NCBI GenBank assembly: GCA_030278955.1
Contig: JAOANR010000011.1
Location: 34,042,403 to 34,106,402 of the forward strand
DNA length: 64,000 bases
Direction: 5' to 3'
Origin: Hygrophila difformis
Lineage: Eukaryota; Streptophyta; Magnoliopsida; Lamiales; Acanthaceae
The notes below the pieces were generated by a model. That model was not told the origin of the DNA. It searched no databases and was given only the letters and a program-made list of their open reading frames with translations. The position numbers and the translations under genes are program-made. Positions 29,886 through 41,636 of the stretch are shown one piece after another (the first letter of the stretch is position 1; each line of letters opens with the position of its first letter).

Positions 29886-32633
29886 TGTAACACCCGAGGA
29901 AAAACAAATTCAAATTGTTTTGAACTACGTCATGACTTGATCCCTTCACAGGGTACGTAGGCAGCTTAGAACTAATTTCTAAGTTCAGTCACGAAATAAA
30001 TCACAAAATACATCACGAATTAGATCACAAGGACGATAGGAGATGTTGGAACCAATTTAGACTAGGCTAAGTAGGACCCGGAAATGTTGCGAGCGATAAG
30101 CCGGACTCGTAACAAGATTAAGGAGAAGATTCCGCAACGAAGACGACCCAGGGAATCGAGCTAACACGTAGAAAACCGATAGGGGAAAGCGAGGGAAGAC
30201 CCGACGGAACACGCGGATCGCCGAACCGGCCGGTCCGGCCGGCCCGCGCTGTCCGCGCGCCGCCGCGCGGCCACCGCGCGGACAAGGGCGTCGCGACGCC
30301 AGGCCTGGCACGCGTGCTCCGCGCGACCATAGGGGTGGGTGCGCGCCACCTCCGCGCCAGAGGGGCTGAAGGTGTAATCTTTCCATTCGGGGGTGATTTT
30401 CTTGCCTAAACTACAATTCCCTTCGAGGGAAACCAAATCCCAGCCTTAAGGAAGGCTTAGGGGCGGCTGGGGAGCCTCAAAACCCTAATCCCACAGAAAA
30501 CCCATCCCCACCATACTCACAAACTCCCTCTCCAAGCCAAACCCTCCCGACGAAGCTTTCCGGCGACGACGAGGTGAACGGGACTGAGCCACGGCTTCAT
30601 AGAACCTTGGTAAGTCTTAATATATCGTTCCATCAGTCCATGAGTCTCCGAAACTCGAATTCTAACACTATTTCCTTACTACGATTTCACGTCGGAAAAC
30701 GAACAAAAAGCGATCGGAGAAGTTGGCCGTTCGTCGTGACCCTAGGACGTCCGGAAACCCAATCCAGCGACCCTATCATCATTCTAAGTAAGTTAAAACC
30801 TTACTCACAAATTTTCGCGGTTGTTTGTTGTTTAAATCTCGAGATATAGGCTTGTAACAAAAATCGGTTTTCAAAAACCCTATTTTCGTCCAATTTTAAA
30901 GACTCGCCAAAAACTCGACCTTCGGGAATTCAAACCGAAAACTTTTCAACATAAAAGTTGTTCCTAACACCTTTATCTATCTTGTGGCCAAATTTCAGCC
31001 ATTGACATTAAGTTTTGCTATCCCAATTTTCGCCATGAACTTTCTGTATCAAACCGAACGATTTAAATCTGTGGCAGATTCCTTCATTCAACTTGATGCA
31101 TGTTTTTCACCCATTTTTCGAATGATTTAACCTTGCATTTCTAAACAAAAGTTGTAGATAATTGTGTCTAGATTATGCCTACAAAGTTTCACGAATTTTG
31201 GTGTTCATTTGATATGTCAAACGGCCAAGTTTTTAGAACTGTTTTGAATTCGTTTTAAGGGCCATGAGTATGCAGTGAGTTGCACTCGATTTTTGAGTAC
31301 CAAGAATCCATTATTTCCAAAAACTTAAAACATGAAAGTTGTTCCTTAATGTGTCGTGTAGTTACTGTAAAAATTTCACATCGATTGGTTTTGAAATGAA
31401 TTTTTAATCGGCGTTGCACGAACCTGTGACGAAAACAGTTTTCAAGACATAAATTATTCTTTGCAATAAACTCAAATTTCAACTCACTTCGGAACCTTAT
31501 TTCCAAAAACTTAAAACATGAAAGTTGTTCGTGTGTGTGTTTTTGAATTACTGGCCAAGTTTCAGAATTTTTGGAGAAAAGACGAATTTTAAATTAAGAA
31601 AGGCGTAAACTGCCTCGAATAGGATTTTTCGAACTTGAGAAAACTCGAACTATGAAAACGCGATATCGATCCTGTGATAACTTTGAAATACGAACTTTCG
31701 AAAAATCCCGTTCACTAGGCTGAGCCGATCTTCATACTATCATTATCTTTGAGACTGCCTCGTTAGTGGTCTCCTTACTATCTGAGATTGCCTCGTTAGT
31801 GATCTCGCGCGCTGTATTTGTGGATCGCCTCGTTAGTGGTCCTACTATCTTTTTGGATCGCCTCGTTAGTGGTCCTACTATCTTTGAGACTGCCTCGTTA
31901 GTGGTCTCCCATTGTTTGGACTGCCTCGTTAGTGGTCCTATGTTGAGATTGCCTCGTTAGTGATCTCCCGGTATGGTGTCCTCTTCTTAGTTTACGGGAT
32001 GAAAAGTAAAAGACTCGTGTGAGTGTTTCATTATGCTTAAATCGTTTTTATCCTGTTTTTAATTCTGTATTTAAAATTTATGCATCTTAAATTATGCTTT
32101 AAATTTCGCTTTTTAAATTAAGTTCTTTAGTCATGATTTTCCGCTGCAAATGAATCATGTATTTTTAAATTCCCGTACGGTAAGCGAAATCTTTAGTTTA
32201 GACACTTGTAACCCCTTTTATTTGTAGTTAGGGATTAACTTACTCAGTATATTTTTATACTGACAACCGTTGTCATTTTTCTTTTACAGAGTATGTCGAG
32301 TGACGCATACGCATGCACTTGGGGGGAAATAATTATGAACATTTTCGCTTTCTGCATCATAGTACTGTTTTTACTGGGTCTGTTAAACCCGAGGATTTGG
32401 CCATGTTGGCCGTGATTTACCTTCCGCTGCATTTACTCTATTTACTTTTCGCGCATGATGATTACTACTATCGTATTAAGTATTATAAATTTCCGGACTA
32501 TATCTTGAAATGTTTTAAATCTTTTACATACCCACAAGCCTTGCATTTCCTTAGCGAGCTCGGTAAGCCGTGTCTTGCTAGGGGGATGCGGCGGTGAAAC
32601 CTCGGCCTGGGTTATCAAATCCGGGGTGTTACA
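29886..32633 (+). repeat. 5' LTR of gypsy-3 (2748 bp)
   Basis: TGTAACACCCGAGG...CCGGGGTGTTACA, with 9-base inverted ends TGTAACACC/GGTGTTACA. Contains a CpG-rich island (30200-30340), repeated CATGAAAGTTGTTC words and the hairpin array at 31751-31967. About 13 substitutions separate it from the 3' LTR by eye. Confidence 0.96.
31751..31967 (+). repeat. Array of seven hairpin repeats with covarying stems (5' LTR of gypsy-3)
   Basis: Seven copies start at 31751, 31784, 31822, 31855, 31886, 31918 and 31945. Each has the constant loop GCCTCGTTAGTG. The flanking bases change together and still pair: GAGAC/GTCTC (twice), GAGAT/ATCTC (twice), GGATC/GGTCC (twice, one G-T wobble), GGAC/GTCC (once). 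Spacing is 27 to 38 bp. The second LTR carries the same array at 38757-38973. Function unknown; a structured RNA or protein-binding array in the LTR is inference. Confidence 0.9.
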
Positions 32634-32968
32634 AGTTGGTATCAGAGCCCGGAAAATTTTTAAAGCTACTACTATTATTTTAAACCAATATTTTTAAGCC
32701 CAAGTGTTATTTCTTTTAAAATTATTTATTTGACTACTAGTACTATTTTTAGCCCAAAAATCTATAATCCTTTTTACATAGCCCAAATCTTAGCCCAAGA
32801 AATATTAAATTTTGGCCCACTATAGAGGCCCAACCTTTAGCAATTTATTTTAAACTAAATTTTATGGGGAAGGGACTTGCACTTGCATGTTGCATATAGA
32901 TTTAAATTTACGCATACCTTAACTCTGCCTGAGAAACGTCTAACTCTAACCTCCCTTGTTGACAATAG

Positions 32969-33346
32969 ATGGTTGAACCGAACGCGAACATGACCAACCT
33001 GATGATGAAACTGACCAATGCATACCTCGAGTCCCAACAGCATGTCAATCACTTCAAAGCTCGAGTGGGGCATCTAGAGAGTAACGTGGACTATCTGAGA
33101 AATCTTAGGGAAGCTGACCATCACGAAATAACCCAACTCAAGGCCCAAGTCGCCGAACTCCAAACACTAGTGGTTGCGCTCCAAAACAAGGATAACGAAC
33201 TGATGATGCAAATAGGACACTTAGCAGCTGAGCTACTGGGCCTAGAGGCCGACATCTTCCCTCCGAGCCCGAGCCCGGTGGGGACGCCCATTCCCATTGA
33301 CATATCTAGCGACGAGGACGATCCCATCGAGGATATACCTGCCTAG
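32969..33346 (+). CDS. Leader coiled-coil protein of gypsy-3 (125 aa), intact
   Basis: MVEPNANMTNLMMKLTNAYL start 320 bases after the primer binding site. Residues about 5-90 form a heptad-like Leu/Met/Val pattern rich in Gln, His, Asn, Glu, so a coiled coil is likely. The C-terminus is proline-rich then strongly acidic (SSDEDDPIEDIPA). No transmembrane segment. The same frame, broken, is in gypsy-1. I do not recognise a domain. Conservation between two elements with very different interiors suggests a role in the element's cycle or overlap with a cis-acting packaging region. Alternative: merely conserved leader RNA. Confidence 0.6.
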   Translation: MVEPNANMTNLMMKLTNAYLESQQHVNHFKARVGHLESNVDYLRNLREADHHEITQLKAQVAELQTLVVALQNKDNELMMQIGHLAAELLGLEADIFPPSPSPVGTPIPIDISSDEDDPIEDIPA

Positions 33347-33504
33347 TCACCCTAGATTTAGGGATCCATACTGATGCCCCATTGCTATTTCTATTTCGAA
33401 TGCTTGTAAACCAAAATTCTTGGGTAATAAAATACAAGCCTATTTAAATTTATTCCATGCATTTTATTTAGTTCTTTAACTACCATAATCAAGGAGGAAA
33501 ACCT

Positions 33505-33561
33505 ACAACCCTAAAAAAAAAAATAAAAAAAAATAAAAAAATAAAAATAAAAATAATAATA

Positions 33562-33599
<38 letters not shown>

Positions 33600-33790
33600 T
33601 AAAAATATAATAATAATAATAATAATGGAAATAATAATAATAAAGATAATAATAAAATATATACAATACGTAAATATGTACATATAAATAAATAAATTCC
33701 AACAACCTTTACAAGAAAACCCTGATAAATTGATACCTATTAAAAGACTAATCTTCGCTCAAAAAAAAAAAAAAAAAAAAAAATTCCCCT
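33505..33790. repeat. A/AAT-rich simple-sequence region of gypsy-3
   Basis: An AATAAAAA/AAT microsatellite (33508-33660) and an A-tract of about 22 (33761-33782). gypsy-1 has a matching homopolymer tract between leader and gag (T-tract on plus strand near 1270-1330), so this is an ancestral feature of the family. Confidence 0.85.
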
Positions 33791-34156
33791 TAAGAGCAAC
33801 TATATACACTCCACATATAAACTCTAATCCCGTGTATCTTATCACGCTAATTTAACCAAGCAATTTAGTCAAGCAACGGCGTAGGTATTATTGGGCAATC
33901 CACACACATGCAGACACTATAGGAAGGTAATAGTAAATCCAGAACATCCCAAACCATAAAATGGACAGAACAATTAAACCATGGTTCTGAAACAGCAGCA
34001 CACAACCAACACATGTCAAACACCTAACTAAGCGACAATATAACGAAAATATAAATCACAAACACCAGGCAACATCAACGTCCTCATAAGGAGGAGCCTA
34101 AACAAAGTACGTCTAAACGCAAAACCTAAACGAAAACACAAAACCAAAGGGAGACA

Positions 34157-35492
34157 TCACTGATCGGGAGGCGGGAACTGTCGGCGCATGAAGTCGTCCA
34201 TCTGCCGCACATAGGCGTACATGTCGGACATGGTGGCCTGCTGCTGAACCTGCCTCGTAGCAAACGAGTCCGTGCGGGTCTGATAGAGGTCCAACCTAGC
34301 GTCGAGGGCGTCATAACGAGCCTGCCCAGCAGCAAACCCGGCGTCCATACTGACCCGCATCTCCTGCATCATCTGCAGCATCTGAATCTTCTCCTGCCCC
34401 TGAGGTGCCACGGCAGGAGGTGCCCCAGCAGGAGGTGGAACCACTGGAGGAGGGGGTGGCTGCTCCAGTGGTACAACGAGGATCAGGCCGCCGTCATCAG
34501 GCTGCGGGCGAAGTACAGCACGGGGAGCCCCACGACGTAAGGCGCTACGCCGCTCAGCATAAGACGGAATACGGTAGCAACGGCCAGGTGCTAGGTCGTA
34601 CGGATCTGTCTCCGGTGTAGTGCGAATCCCCTGTGCCGCGCACAACCCACAGATGAGGTGAACATGGGTAATCACCCTACTCCCTCGTCCTCTGCGCATA
34701 CCCCGCAAGTTGTCCTCGATGCAAGCCCCTACATTCACCCTACCGTCCCGCGCGATGAAGCAAATGGTCTCGTAGACGTGATCCAAGACAATGTGGCTCC
34801 GGGACATCGGCCGGACATGCCCGAACCATAGCTGAGCAAGCTCTCGCCAAGGGGAGTCCATCGACGTCAAACGAAGCTCATGACTGTGCTCGAACTGAGG
34901 AGGCACTAGGGTGCATAAGGTGTTCCACGCAGGAGCAAGAACGCGCCCCTCAGGCTGGGGCCGAAACACGCCATCGTCGGGCAAGCCAAAATAGACGTTG
35001 ATCGCCCGAGCACTGAAGTCGAGATAGCGACCACGGACCCATACCCGGGATAGATCGTCACCCTCCCCGAGACCGCCGATGTTGGCAATAACCTCCATAG
35101 CCAAATAACCGGAGGCGACGCCCTCGGGGTGACGTGCCAGACCAGTCCACTGTAAATACTCCAAGACCGCACTGACCCTGTCATCGCCCATATGAAGAGG
35201 ATATATGCCTCTCTCAGGGACGTAAGCCCTGTTTCGACGAAGCTCGTCGAAATAAAAGTCCTGGGCAGCCCTCGTCCTAAACCGGAACCTGTCATGCCGG
35301 TGAGGACGCACCTCGTCCGGGAGGCCCCTGAGACGCGGGCCCCTCTGCGCCTCATCCTCCTCTGACTCGCTCTCGTCAAAATCCGGCATCGCCGGAGCAG
35401 CATGACTGGGGCCAGCCTCATCAGCAACCCGTCTCCTAGTCCTCGGAGGACACATGAGAGACGCCAAAACGACCCACAAAAAGAGCAACATC
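34157..35492 (-). CDS. Antisense gene in gypsy-3: plant-transposon-associated domain protein (about 444 aa)
   Basis: Intact minus-strand frame. I place the start at 35491, immediately after a splice acceptor (TTGCAG, 35498-35493), with the longer open frame to 35506 being intron. The N-terminus is basic then acidic (DFDESESEEDEAQ). The central part (about 100-330) has VWVRGRYLDFSARAINVYFG and a following GLPDD, which I associate from memory with the 'putative plant transposon protein' domain family. A Pro-rich linker (VVPLEQPPPPPVVPPP) follows, then a helical C-terminus ending FMRRQFPPPDQ. Function unknown. GC-rich codon use differs from the AT-rich surroundings. Opposite orientation to the element means it is expressed, if at all, from its own promoter. 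Confidence 0.75.
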
Positions 35493-36114
35493 CTGCAAGT
35501 TACCAAACACCAATTATAAGGCTAAGTCCCACACAGAAGTCAAGCGAAAATACGAAAAGGGCATTAATATATAGTTCCAACGTGAATGTACCGTAAGAAC
35601 AACAAATCCTACCGTTTACTAAGACCAACCAGGAGGTGACCTAGACAAAGAATGTGCTAAAACTAGTGCCTAAACCCTATGTGGCATTTCGTCGAACACG
35701 TTATGTGCACAATAAACCAAAACCTAAGTTACTAACAACACACGGAAATCGCCCACAGAACGAAACAATCATTCTAATAACAATACGGCAAATCCTACAG
35801 CACTAAACAACGAGGGAACGAACCAATAATCACACCCCAACAGCAACCAAGCATCAATAACTTCATAGCCTTTCTAAGGATTCGAATTCAACAAGAATTT
35901 GCCAGAAACATAAACACATTATAACATAAACGTAGGCAAGGCAATAAGGGTAACAACAATTGCCACATACACTTGCTAAATTGCACAAATCAAGCCTAAA
36001 AATCACAAACCCCCAATTTTTGTACACAAACCCTAATTTCTTAAATCTCTACACAAATCAAGTCATCCAAAACATAAAAGTTGAAATTAGTAAGTGGGTT
36101 TAGTAGAATCGTAC
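35493..36114 (-). other. Predicted 5'UTR intron of the antisense gene (622 bp)
   Basis: On the minus strand a donor CTAG|GTACGA at 36114 and a pyrimidine/TTGCAG acceptor ending at 35493 bracket an AT-rich stretch with no coding potential. The block upstream of the donor (36115 to about 36360) is GC-rich and could be 5'UTR and promoter. Being antisense, the intron would not be spliced from the element's genomic RNA, which explains its survival through retrotransposition. Confidence 0.55.
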
Positions 36115-36519
36115 CTAGATGAGTGGAATTGAAGTCGAAATCGAGCAAACGGGAAGGTAACTCGCCGGATTTAGAGAGAATTGGGGGGTGTGTTCTCGGA
36201 TGGGAAATGGGGGAAGTGGCTCGCGCGGAGCGCGAGCCCTATTTTTTTCGAACAGGGGTTGCCGCGCGCTCCCCGCGCGCCAACGCGCGGCCACCGCGCA
36301 GGACCCGGGTGGAGTTTTATCTTTCCTGTTCTGCTCAATCTCTTTCGCTATACGCTCCTCACTGAACCCGGGCATACATTGACAGAGAAATACGTCGACA
36401 GGGAGCATCGCCTGGCATTATTCCGGGCAAGGACGGCGGAATTGCCTCACGCCCTCCTTTCGCAGGACTACAGGAAACCCCCGGGACGTAAATACCTAGG
36501 GACCCTAAGAAATTCCGTA

Positions 36520-36856
36520 GGGAAATGAGAACGGCATGTTAACTAACGTCCCCACCACCGTTTGCTCGTGACCACAATGTGTTCCACGACCCCCAACTAA
36601 AGAAGTATGTGCCGACACGTCGCATGTACTCCAACCGGACGTAATCGAATTGGATGATGACTTGACCTATGAAGAAACCCCGGTGCAAATACTCGACTAC
36701 AAGGAAAGGGTGACAAGGAATAAAACTGTAAAGATGGTCAAGGTCCTGTGGTCCAACCACGAGACGGAGACGACAACCTGGGAGTTGGGAGCCGACATGA
36801 GGCAACGTTACCTTACCCTCTTCCAAGACGACCCGACCACAGTTATGGGGACATAA
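36520..36856 (+). pseudogene. Pol C-terminal remnant of gypsy-3 with chromodomain-like region
   Basis: HNVFHDPQLKKYV (about 36565) then, after a +1 frame change near 36612, a long open stretch with DDDLTYEETPVQILDYKER, VKVLWSNHETETTTWELGAD and MRQRYLTLF. This is the end of a chromovirus integrase and chromodomain-type tail. A TAA upstream (near 36540) also breaks it. It identifies the element as a deleted Tekay/Del-type gypsy element. Confidence 0.85.
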
Positions 36857-36879
36857 CTGTATTCTTAAGGGGGGGAGGA

Positions 36880-39639
36880 TGTAACACCCGAGGAAAAACA
36901 AATTCAAATTATTTCGAACTACGTCATGACTTGATCCCTTCACAGGGTACGTAGGCAGCTTAGAACTAATTTCTAAGTTCAGTCACGAAATAAATCACAA
37001 AATACATCACGAATTAGATCACAAGGACGATAGGAGATGTTGGAACCAATTTAGACTAGGCTAAGTAGGACCCGGAAATGTTGCGAGCGATAAGCCGGAC
37101 TCGTAACAAGATTAAGGAGAAGATTCCGCAACGAAGACGACCCAGGGAATCGAGATAACACGTAGAAAACCGATAGGGGAAAGCGAGGGAAGACCCGACG
37201 GAACACGCGGATCGCCGAACCGGCCGGTCCGGCCGGCCCGCGCTGTCCGCGCGCCGCCGCGCGGCCACCGCGCGGCCAAGGGCGTCGCGACGCCAGGCCT
37301 GGCACGCGTGCTCCGCGCGACCATAGGGGTGGGTGCGCGCCACCTCCGCGCCAGAGGGGCTGAAGGTGTAATCTTTCCATTCGGGGGTGATTTTCTTGCC
37401 TAAACTACAATTCCCTTCGAGGGAAACCAAATCCCAGCCTTAAGGAAGGCTTAGGGGCGGCTGGGGAGCCTCAAAACCCTAATCCCACAGAAAACCCATC
37501 CCCACCATACTCACAAACTCCCTCTCCAAGCCAAACCCTCCCGACGAAGCTTTCCGGCGAACATTCCGGCGACGACGAGGTGAACGGGACTGAGCCACGG
37601 CTTCATAGAACCTTGGTAAGTCTTAATATATCGTTCCATCAGTCCATGAGTCTCCGAAACTCGAATTCTAACACTATTTCCTTACTACGATTTCACGTCG
37701 GAAAACGAACAAAAAGCGATCGGAGAAGTTGGCCGTTCGTCGTGACCCTAGGACGTCCGGAAACCCAATCCAGCGACCCTATCATCATTCTAAGTAAGTT
37801 AAAACCTTACTCACAAATTTTCGCGGTTGTTTGTTGTTTAAATCTCGAGATATAAGCTTGTAACAAAAATCGGTTTTCAAAAACCCTATTTTCGTCCAAT
37901 TTTAAAGACTCGCCAAAAACTCGACCTTCGGGAATTCAAACCGAAAACTTTTCAACATAAAAGTTGCTCCTAACACCTTTATCTATCTTGTGGCCAAATT
38001 TCAGCCATTGACATTAAGTTTTGCTATCCCAATTTTTGCCATGAACTTTCTGTATCAAACCGAACGATTTAAATCTGTGGCAGATTCCTTCATTCAACTT
38101 GATGCATGTTTTTCACCCATTTTTCGAATGATTTAACCTTGCATTTCTAAACAAAAGTTGTAGATAATTGTGTCTAGATTATGCCTACAAAGTTTCACGA
38201 ATTTTGGTGTTCATTTGATATGTTAAACGGCCAAGTTTTTAGAACTGTTTTGAATTCGTTTTAAGGGCCATGAGTATGCAGTGAGTTGCACTCGATTTTT
38301 GAGTACCAAGAATCCATTATTTCCAAAAACTTAAAACATTAAAGTTGTTCCTTAATGTGTCGTGTAGTTACTGTAAAAATTTCACATCGATTGGTTTTGA
38401 AATGAATTTTTAATCGGCGTTGCACGAACCTGTGACGAAAACAGTTTTCAAGACATAAATTATTCTTTGCAATAAACTCAAATTTCAACTCACTTCGGAA
38501 CCTTATTTCCAAAAACTTAAAACATGAAAGTTGTTCGTGTGTGTGTTTTTGAATTACTGGCCAAGTTTCAGAATTTTTGGAGAAAAGACGAATTTTAAAT
38601 TAAGAAAGGCGTAAACTGCCTCGAATAGGATTTTTCGAACTTGAGAAAACTCGAACTATGAAAACGCGATATCGATCCTGTGATAACTTTGAAATACGAA
38701 CTTTCGAAAAATCCCGTTCACTAGGCTGAGCCGATCTTCATACTATCATTATCTTTGAGACTGCCTCGTTAGTGGTCTCCTTACTATCTGAGATTGCCTC
38801 GTTAGTGATCTCGCGCGCTGTATTTGTGGATCGCCTCGTTAGTGGTCCTACTATCTTTTTGGATCGCCTCGTTAGTGGTCCTACTATCTTTGAGACTGCC
38901 TCGTTAGTGGTCTCCCATTGTTTGGACTGCCTCGTTAGTGGTCCTATGTTGAGATTGCCTCGTTAGTGATCTCCCGGTATGGTGTCCTCTTCTTAGTTTA
39001 CGGGATGAAAAGTAAAAGACTCGTGTGAGTGTTTCATTATGCTTAAATTGTTTTTATCCTGTTTTTAATTCTGTATTTAAAATTTATGCATCTTAAATTA
39101 TGCTTTAAATTTCGCTTTTTAAATTAAGTTCTTTAGTCATGATTTTCCGCTGCAAATGAATCATGTATTTTTAAATTCCCGTACGGTAAGCGAAATCTTT
39201 AGTTTAGACACTTGTAACCCCTTTTATTTGTAGTTAGGGATTAACTTACTCAGTATATTTTTATACTGACAACCGTTGTCATTTTTCTTTTACAGAGTAT
39301 GTCGAGTGACGCATACGCATGCACTTGGGGGGAAATAATTATGAACATTTTCGCTTTCTGCATCATAGTACTGTTTTTACCGGGTCTGTTAAACCCGAGG
39401 ATTTGGCCATGTTGGCCGTGATTTACCTTCCGCTGCATTTACTCTATTTACTTTTCGCGCATGATGATTACTACTATCGTATTAAGTATTATAAATTTCC
39501 GGACTATATCTTGAAATGTTTTAAATCTTTTACATACCCACAAGCCTTGCATTTCCTTAGCGAGCTCGGGAAGCCGTGTCTTGCTAGGGGGATGCGGCGG
39601 TGACACCTCGGCCTGGGTTATCAAATCCGGGGTGTTACA
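36880..39639 (+). repeat. 3' LTR of gypsy-3 (2760 bp)
   Basis: Same ends as the 5' LTR. It is 12 bp longer because of an extra AACATTCCGGCG-type unit near 37560. The hairpin array is at 38757-38973. Confidence 0.96.
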
Positions 39640-39644
39640 TTCCA

Positions 39645-40230
39645 AGTCAAACTGCGCTACCAATGCCAATAAAATGCGAATAGAGGAATGTTTTACAACA
39701 GGAGAAAATACCTCATTATAGTCAATTCCTTCCTTTTGAGCATAGCCTTTAACTACCAATCTTGCCTTGTAGCGAACGTCATTCTTTTCTGGAAATCCTT
39801 CTTTTTGAGCATAGACCCACTTGCAACCAATTGCCTTCTTTCCCTCTGGGAGTTTAGCTAGCTTCCACGTATGATTTGCTTCAAGGGAATGCATTTCCTC
39901 GTCCATGGCTTTCTTCCACTTTTCTTTTTCCAGACTAATTCTTGCATCAAGAAAAGTTTGTGGTATACCTTCTTCAATAACAGGAAGTGCATAGGCCAAC
40001 ATGTTTTCGAATCGAGCAGGTCTCCGAGTTTCTCTTCTTGGCCTCCTCATTGCAATTGGCAAATCTTGTTGCTCCTGAGGTTCTTGGGTTAAAACCTCAC
40101 TTTCTCTGGGCTCTTCTTCGGTACTTGGACCATCGTCTTCTATTGGTTGACCATCTACCTCTCTGGTTGTAGATGTCTGAAACTCCACTTGTTGAAGATA
40201 ATGCTCCACCTGCTGGGGAGTACTATCTGG
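39645..40230 (-). pseudogene. copia-2 reverse transcriptase, first part
   Basis: KKAMDEEMHSLEANHTW, GCKWVYAQKEG and YKARLVVKGYAQKEG blocks, then FSPVVKHSSIRILLALVAQ up to the gypsy-3 junction at 39644. A QKEGF segment resembling the later one appears twice, perhaps a small local duplication. The frame resumes exactly on the far side of gypsy-3 at 29880. Confidence 0.88.
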
Positions 40231-41636
40231 CTACTGCTTGGTTACCTTCTTCAACATTATCGATTCGTTGAAGGTAACATCTCTACTAAAGATCACCTTT
40301 TTCATCTCCGGGCACCATAGGCGATATCCTTTTACTCCAGAAGATATCCCTACAAAAACAGTTTTTCTCGCCCTCGGATCCAGCTTTGATTCTTTCACGT
40401 GATAATAAGCAGCGGAACCGAACACACGTAAAGAATCATAATCATTTGCAGGTTTGCCAAACCATGCCTCCAAAGGTGTCTTGCCTTTAAGTGCAGTTGA
40501 TGGTAGTCGATTGATTAGATGGCTCGCATATGTCACCGCTTCAGCCCAGAACTGCTTGCCCAAATTAGCATTGGACAACATACACCAAACTTTCTCCAAC
40601 AAGGTTCGGTTCATCCGTTCAGCCACACCATTCTGTTGTGGCGTGTCCCGCACAGTGAAATGTCGGGAAATACCTTCCTTCTTGCACAAATCGAAAAAAG
40701 GGTCATTTCCATATTCTGTGTGGTTATCAGATCGAAGCACTTTAATCTTCCTCCCGGTCTGGTTCTCCATCATTTTCTTCCAAGCAAGGAATTTCCCGAA
40801 TGATTCATTTTTTGTTCGCATGGGATACACCCATACTCTCCGGGAAAAGTCATCAACAAACGTTACAAAATAGTGGTTTCCTCCCAGAGAAGCCGTCTTG
40901 GTAGGTCCCCACACATCTGAGTGAATGTAATCCATAATGCCTTTAGTGTTATGGATTGTTGTTCCGAACTTCACCCGCGTTTGCTTTCCCAGAACACACT
41001 GCTTGCAAAATTCAAGTTTGCAAGTCTTTGCACCCTTTAATAATCCTTGCTTTGCCAGAGTCTGCAAGGATTTTTCCCCAGCATGCCCATGCCTCATATG
41101 CCATAGCTTGGTCATCTCCTCTTCCTTGTCTGCTTCTGATACTGCTGCTGCAATGCCAACCATTGTATTGCCCTGGAAGTGGTATAAGTTATTTTCCTTA
41201 TACCTTTCATGATGACAAGTGCTCCCGAGATCACTTTCATAATCCCATTCTGAATGCTGATGGAGTGGCCTTTAGCTTCCAAGACTCCCACAGATATGAG
41301 CTTCTTAGCAAATTTCGGTATGTACCGAACTTCCGTCAGCACCTTGGTTGTTCCATCGTGGTTCTTCAGATATACTGAGCCAACTCCAGCTATCTGGCAA
41401 TATCCGTTGTTGGCTAGGTAGACAACTCCACCGTCAACACTTTCAAAGTTGACAAACCACTCCTTCCTGGAACACATGTGGAATGAGCATCCTGAGTCTA
41501 GCAACCAGTCGTCAGTGCACGTTACCGATGAGACACAAGCTAGAGAATACTCTGTCTCATCACTATCAGCAACACAAGCCTCTGCTACCGCTTTCCCCTT
41601 TTTCTTTTGCAGCTTAGGACAATCTTTCTTCCAATG
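40231..41636 (-). pseudogene. copia-2 protease and integrase, frameshifted
   Basis: Protease motif MLDSGCSFHMC at the start of the 41504 frame. A frameshift around 41170 leads to an open integrase: zinc site (HMRHGHAG, CKQCVLGKQ), DVWGP, FVDDFSRRVWVY, LRSDNHTEY, TPQQNGVAERMNRT. It ends at a TAG at 40233-40231 before the reverse transcriptase frame. In the second catalytic block the usual GGE is HTE. Confidence 0.88.

Larger units (their letters stand above)
29886..39639 (+). mobile_element. gypsy-3: young non-autonomous Ty3/gypsy element with an antisense gene
   Basis: 9754 bp, TSD TTCCA (29881-29885 and 39640-39644). LTRs 29886-32633 and 36880-39639. Primer binding site TGGTATCAGAGC at 32637-32648; polypurine tract AAGGGGGGGAGGA at 36867-36879. 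The interior holds an intact leader frame, an A/AAT-rich stretch, an antisense gene (34157 to beyond 36115) and only the last part of pol (about 36520-36856). Gag, protease, reverse transcriptase, RNase H and most of integrase are missing, yet LTR divergence is only about 0.5 percent plus one 12-bp indel. It must have been mobilised in trans, plausibly by a gypsy-1 relative with the same LTR ends and leader. Confidence 0.95.

Noticed and set aside
30057..30436. Arg/Pro-rich minus-strand frames in the gypsy-3 LTR, repeated at 37051-37430
   Set aside because: They come from the CpG-rich island, overlap in several frames and are duplicated only because the LTR is; no family resemblance.
31751..31967. 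CRISPR-like appearance of the regularly spaced repeat array
   Set aside because: Eukaryotic retrotransposon LTR; the short conserved part is a hairpin loop and spacers are similar to one another.
33489..33705. Ile/Tyr-only open frames
   Set aside because: Translation of the AAT microsatellite in gypsy-3.
35402..35596. Plus-strand frame opposite the antisense gene start
   Set aside because: Shadow of the minus-strand gene and its intron; no family resemblance.
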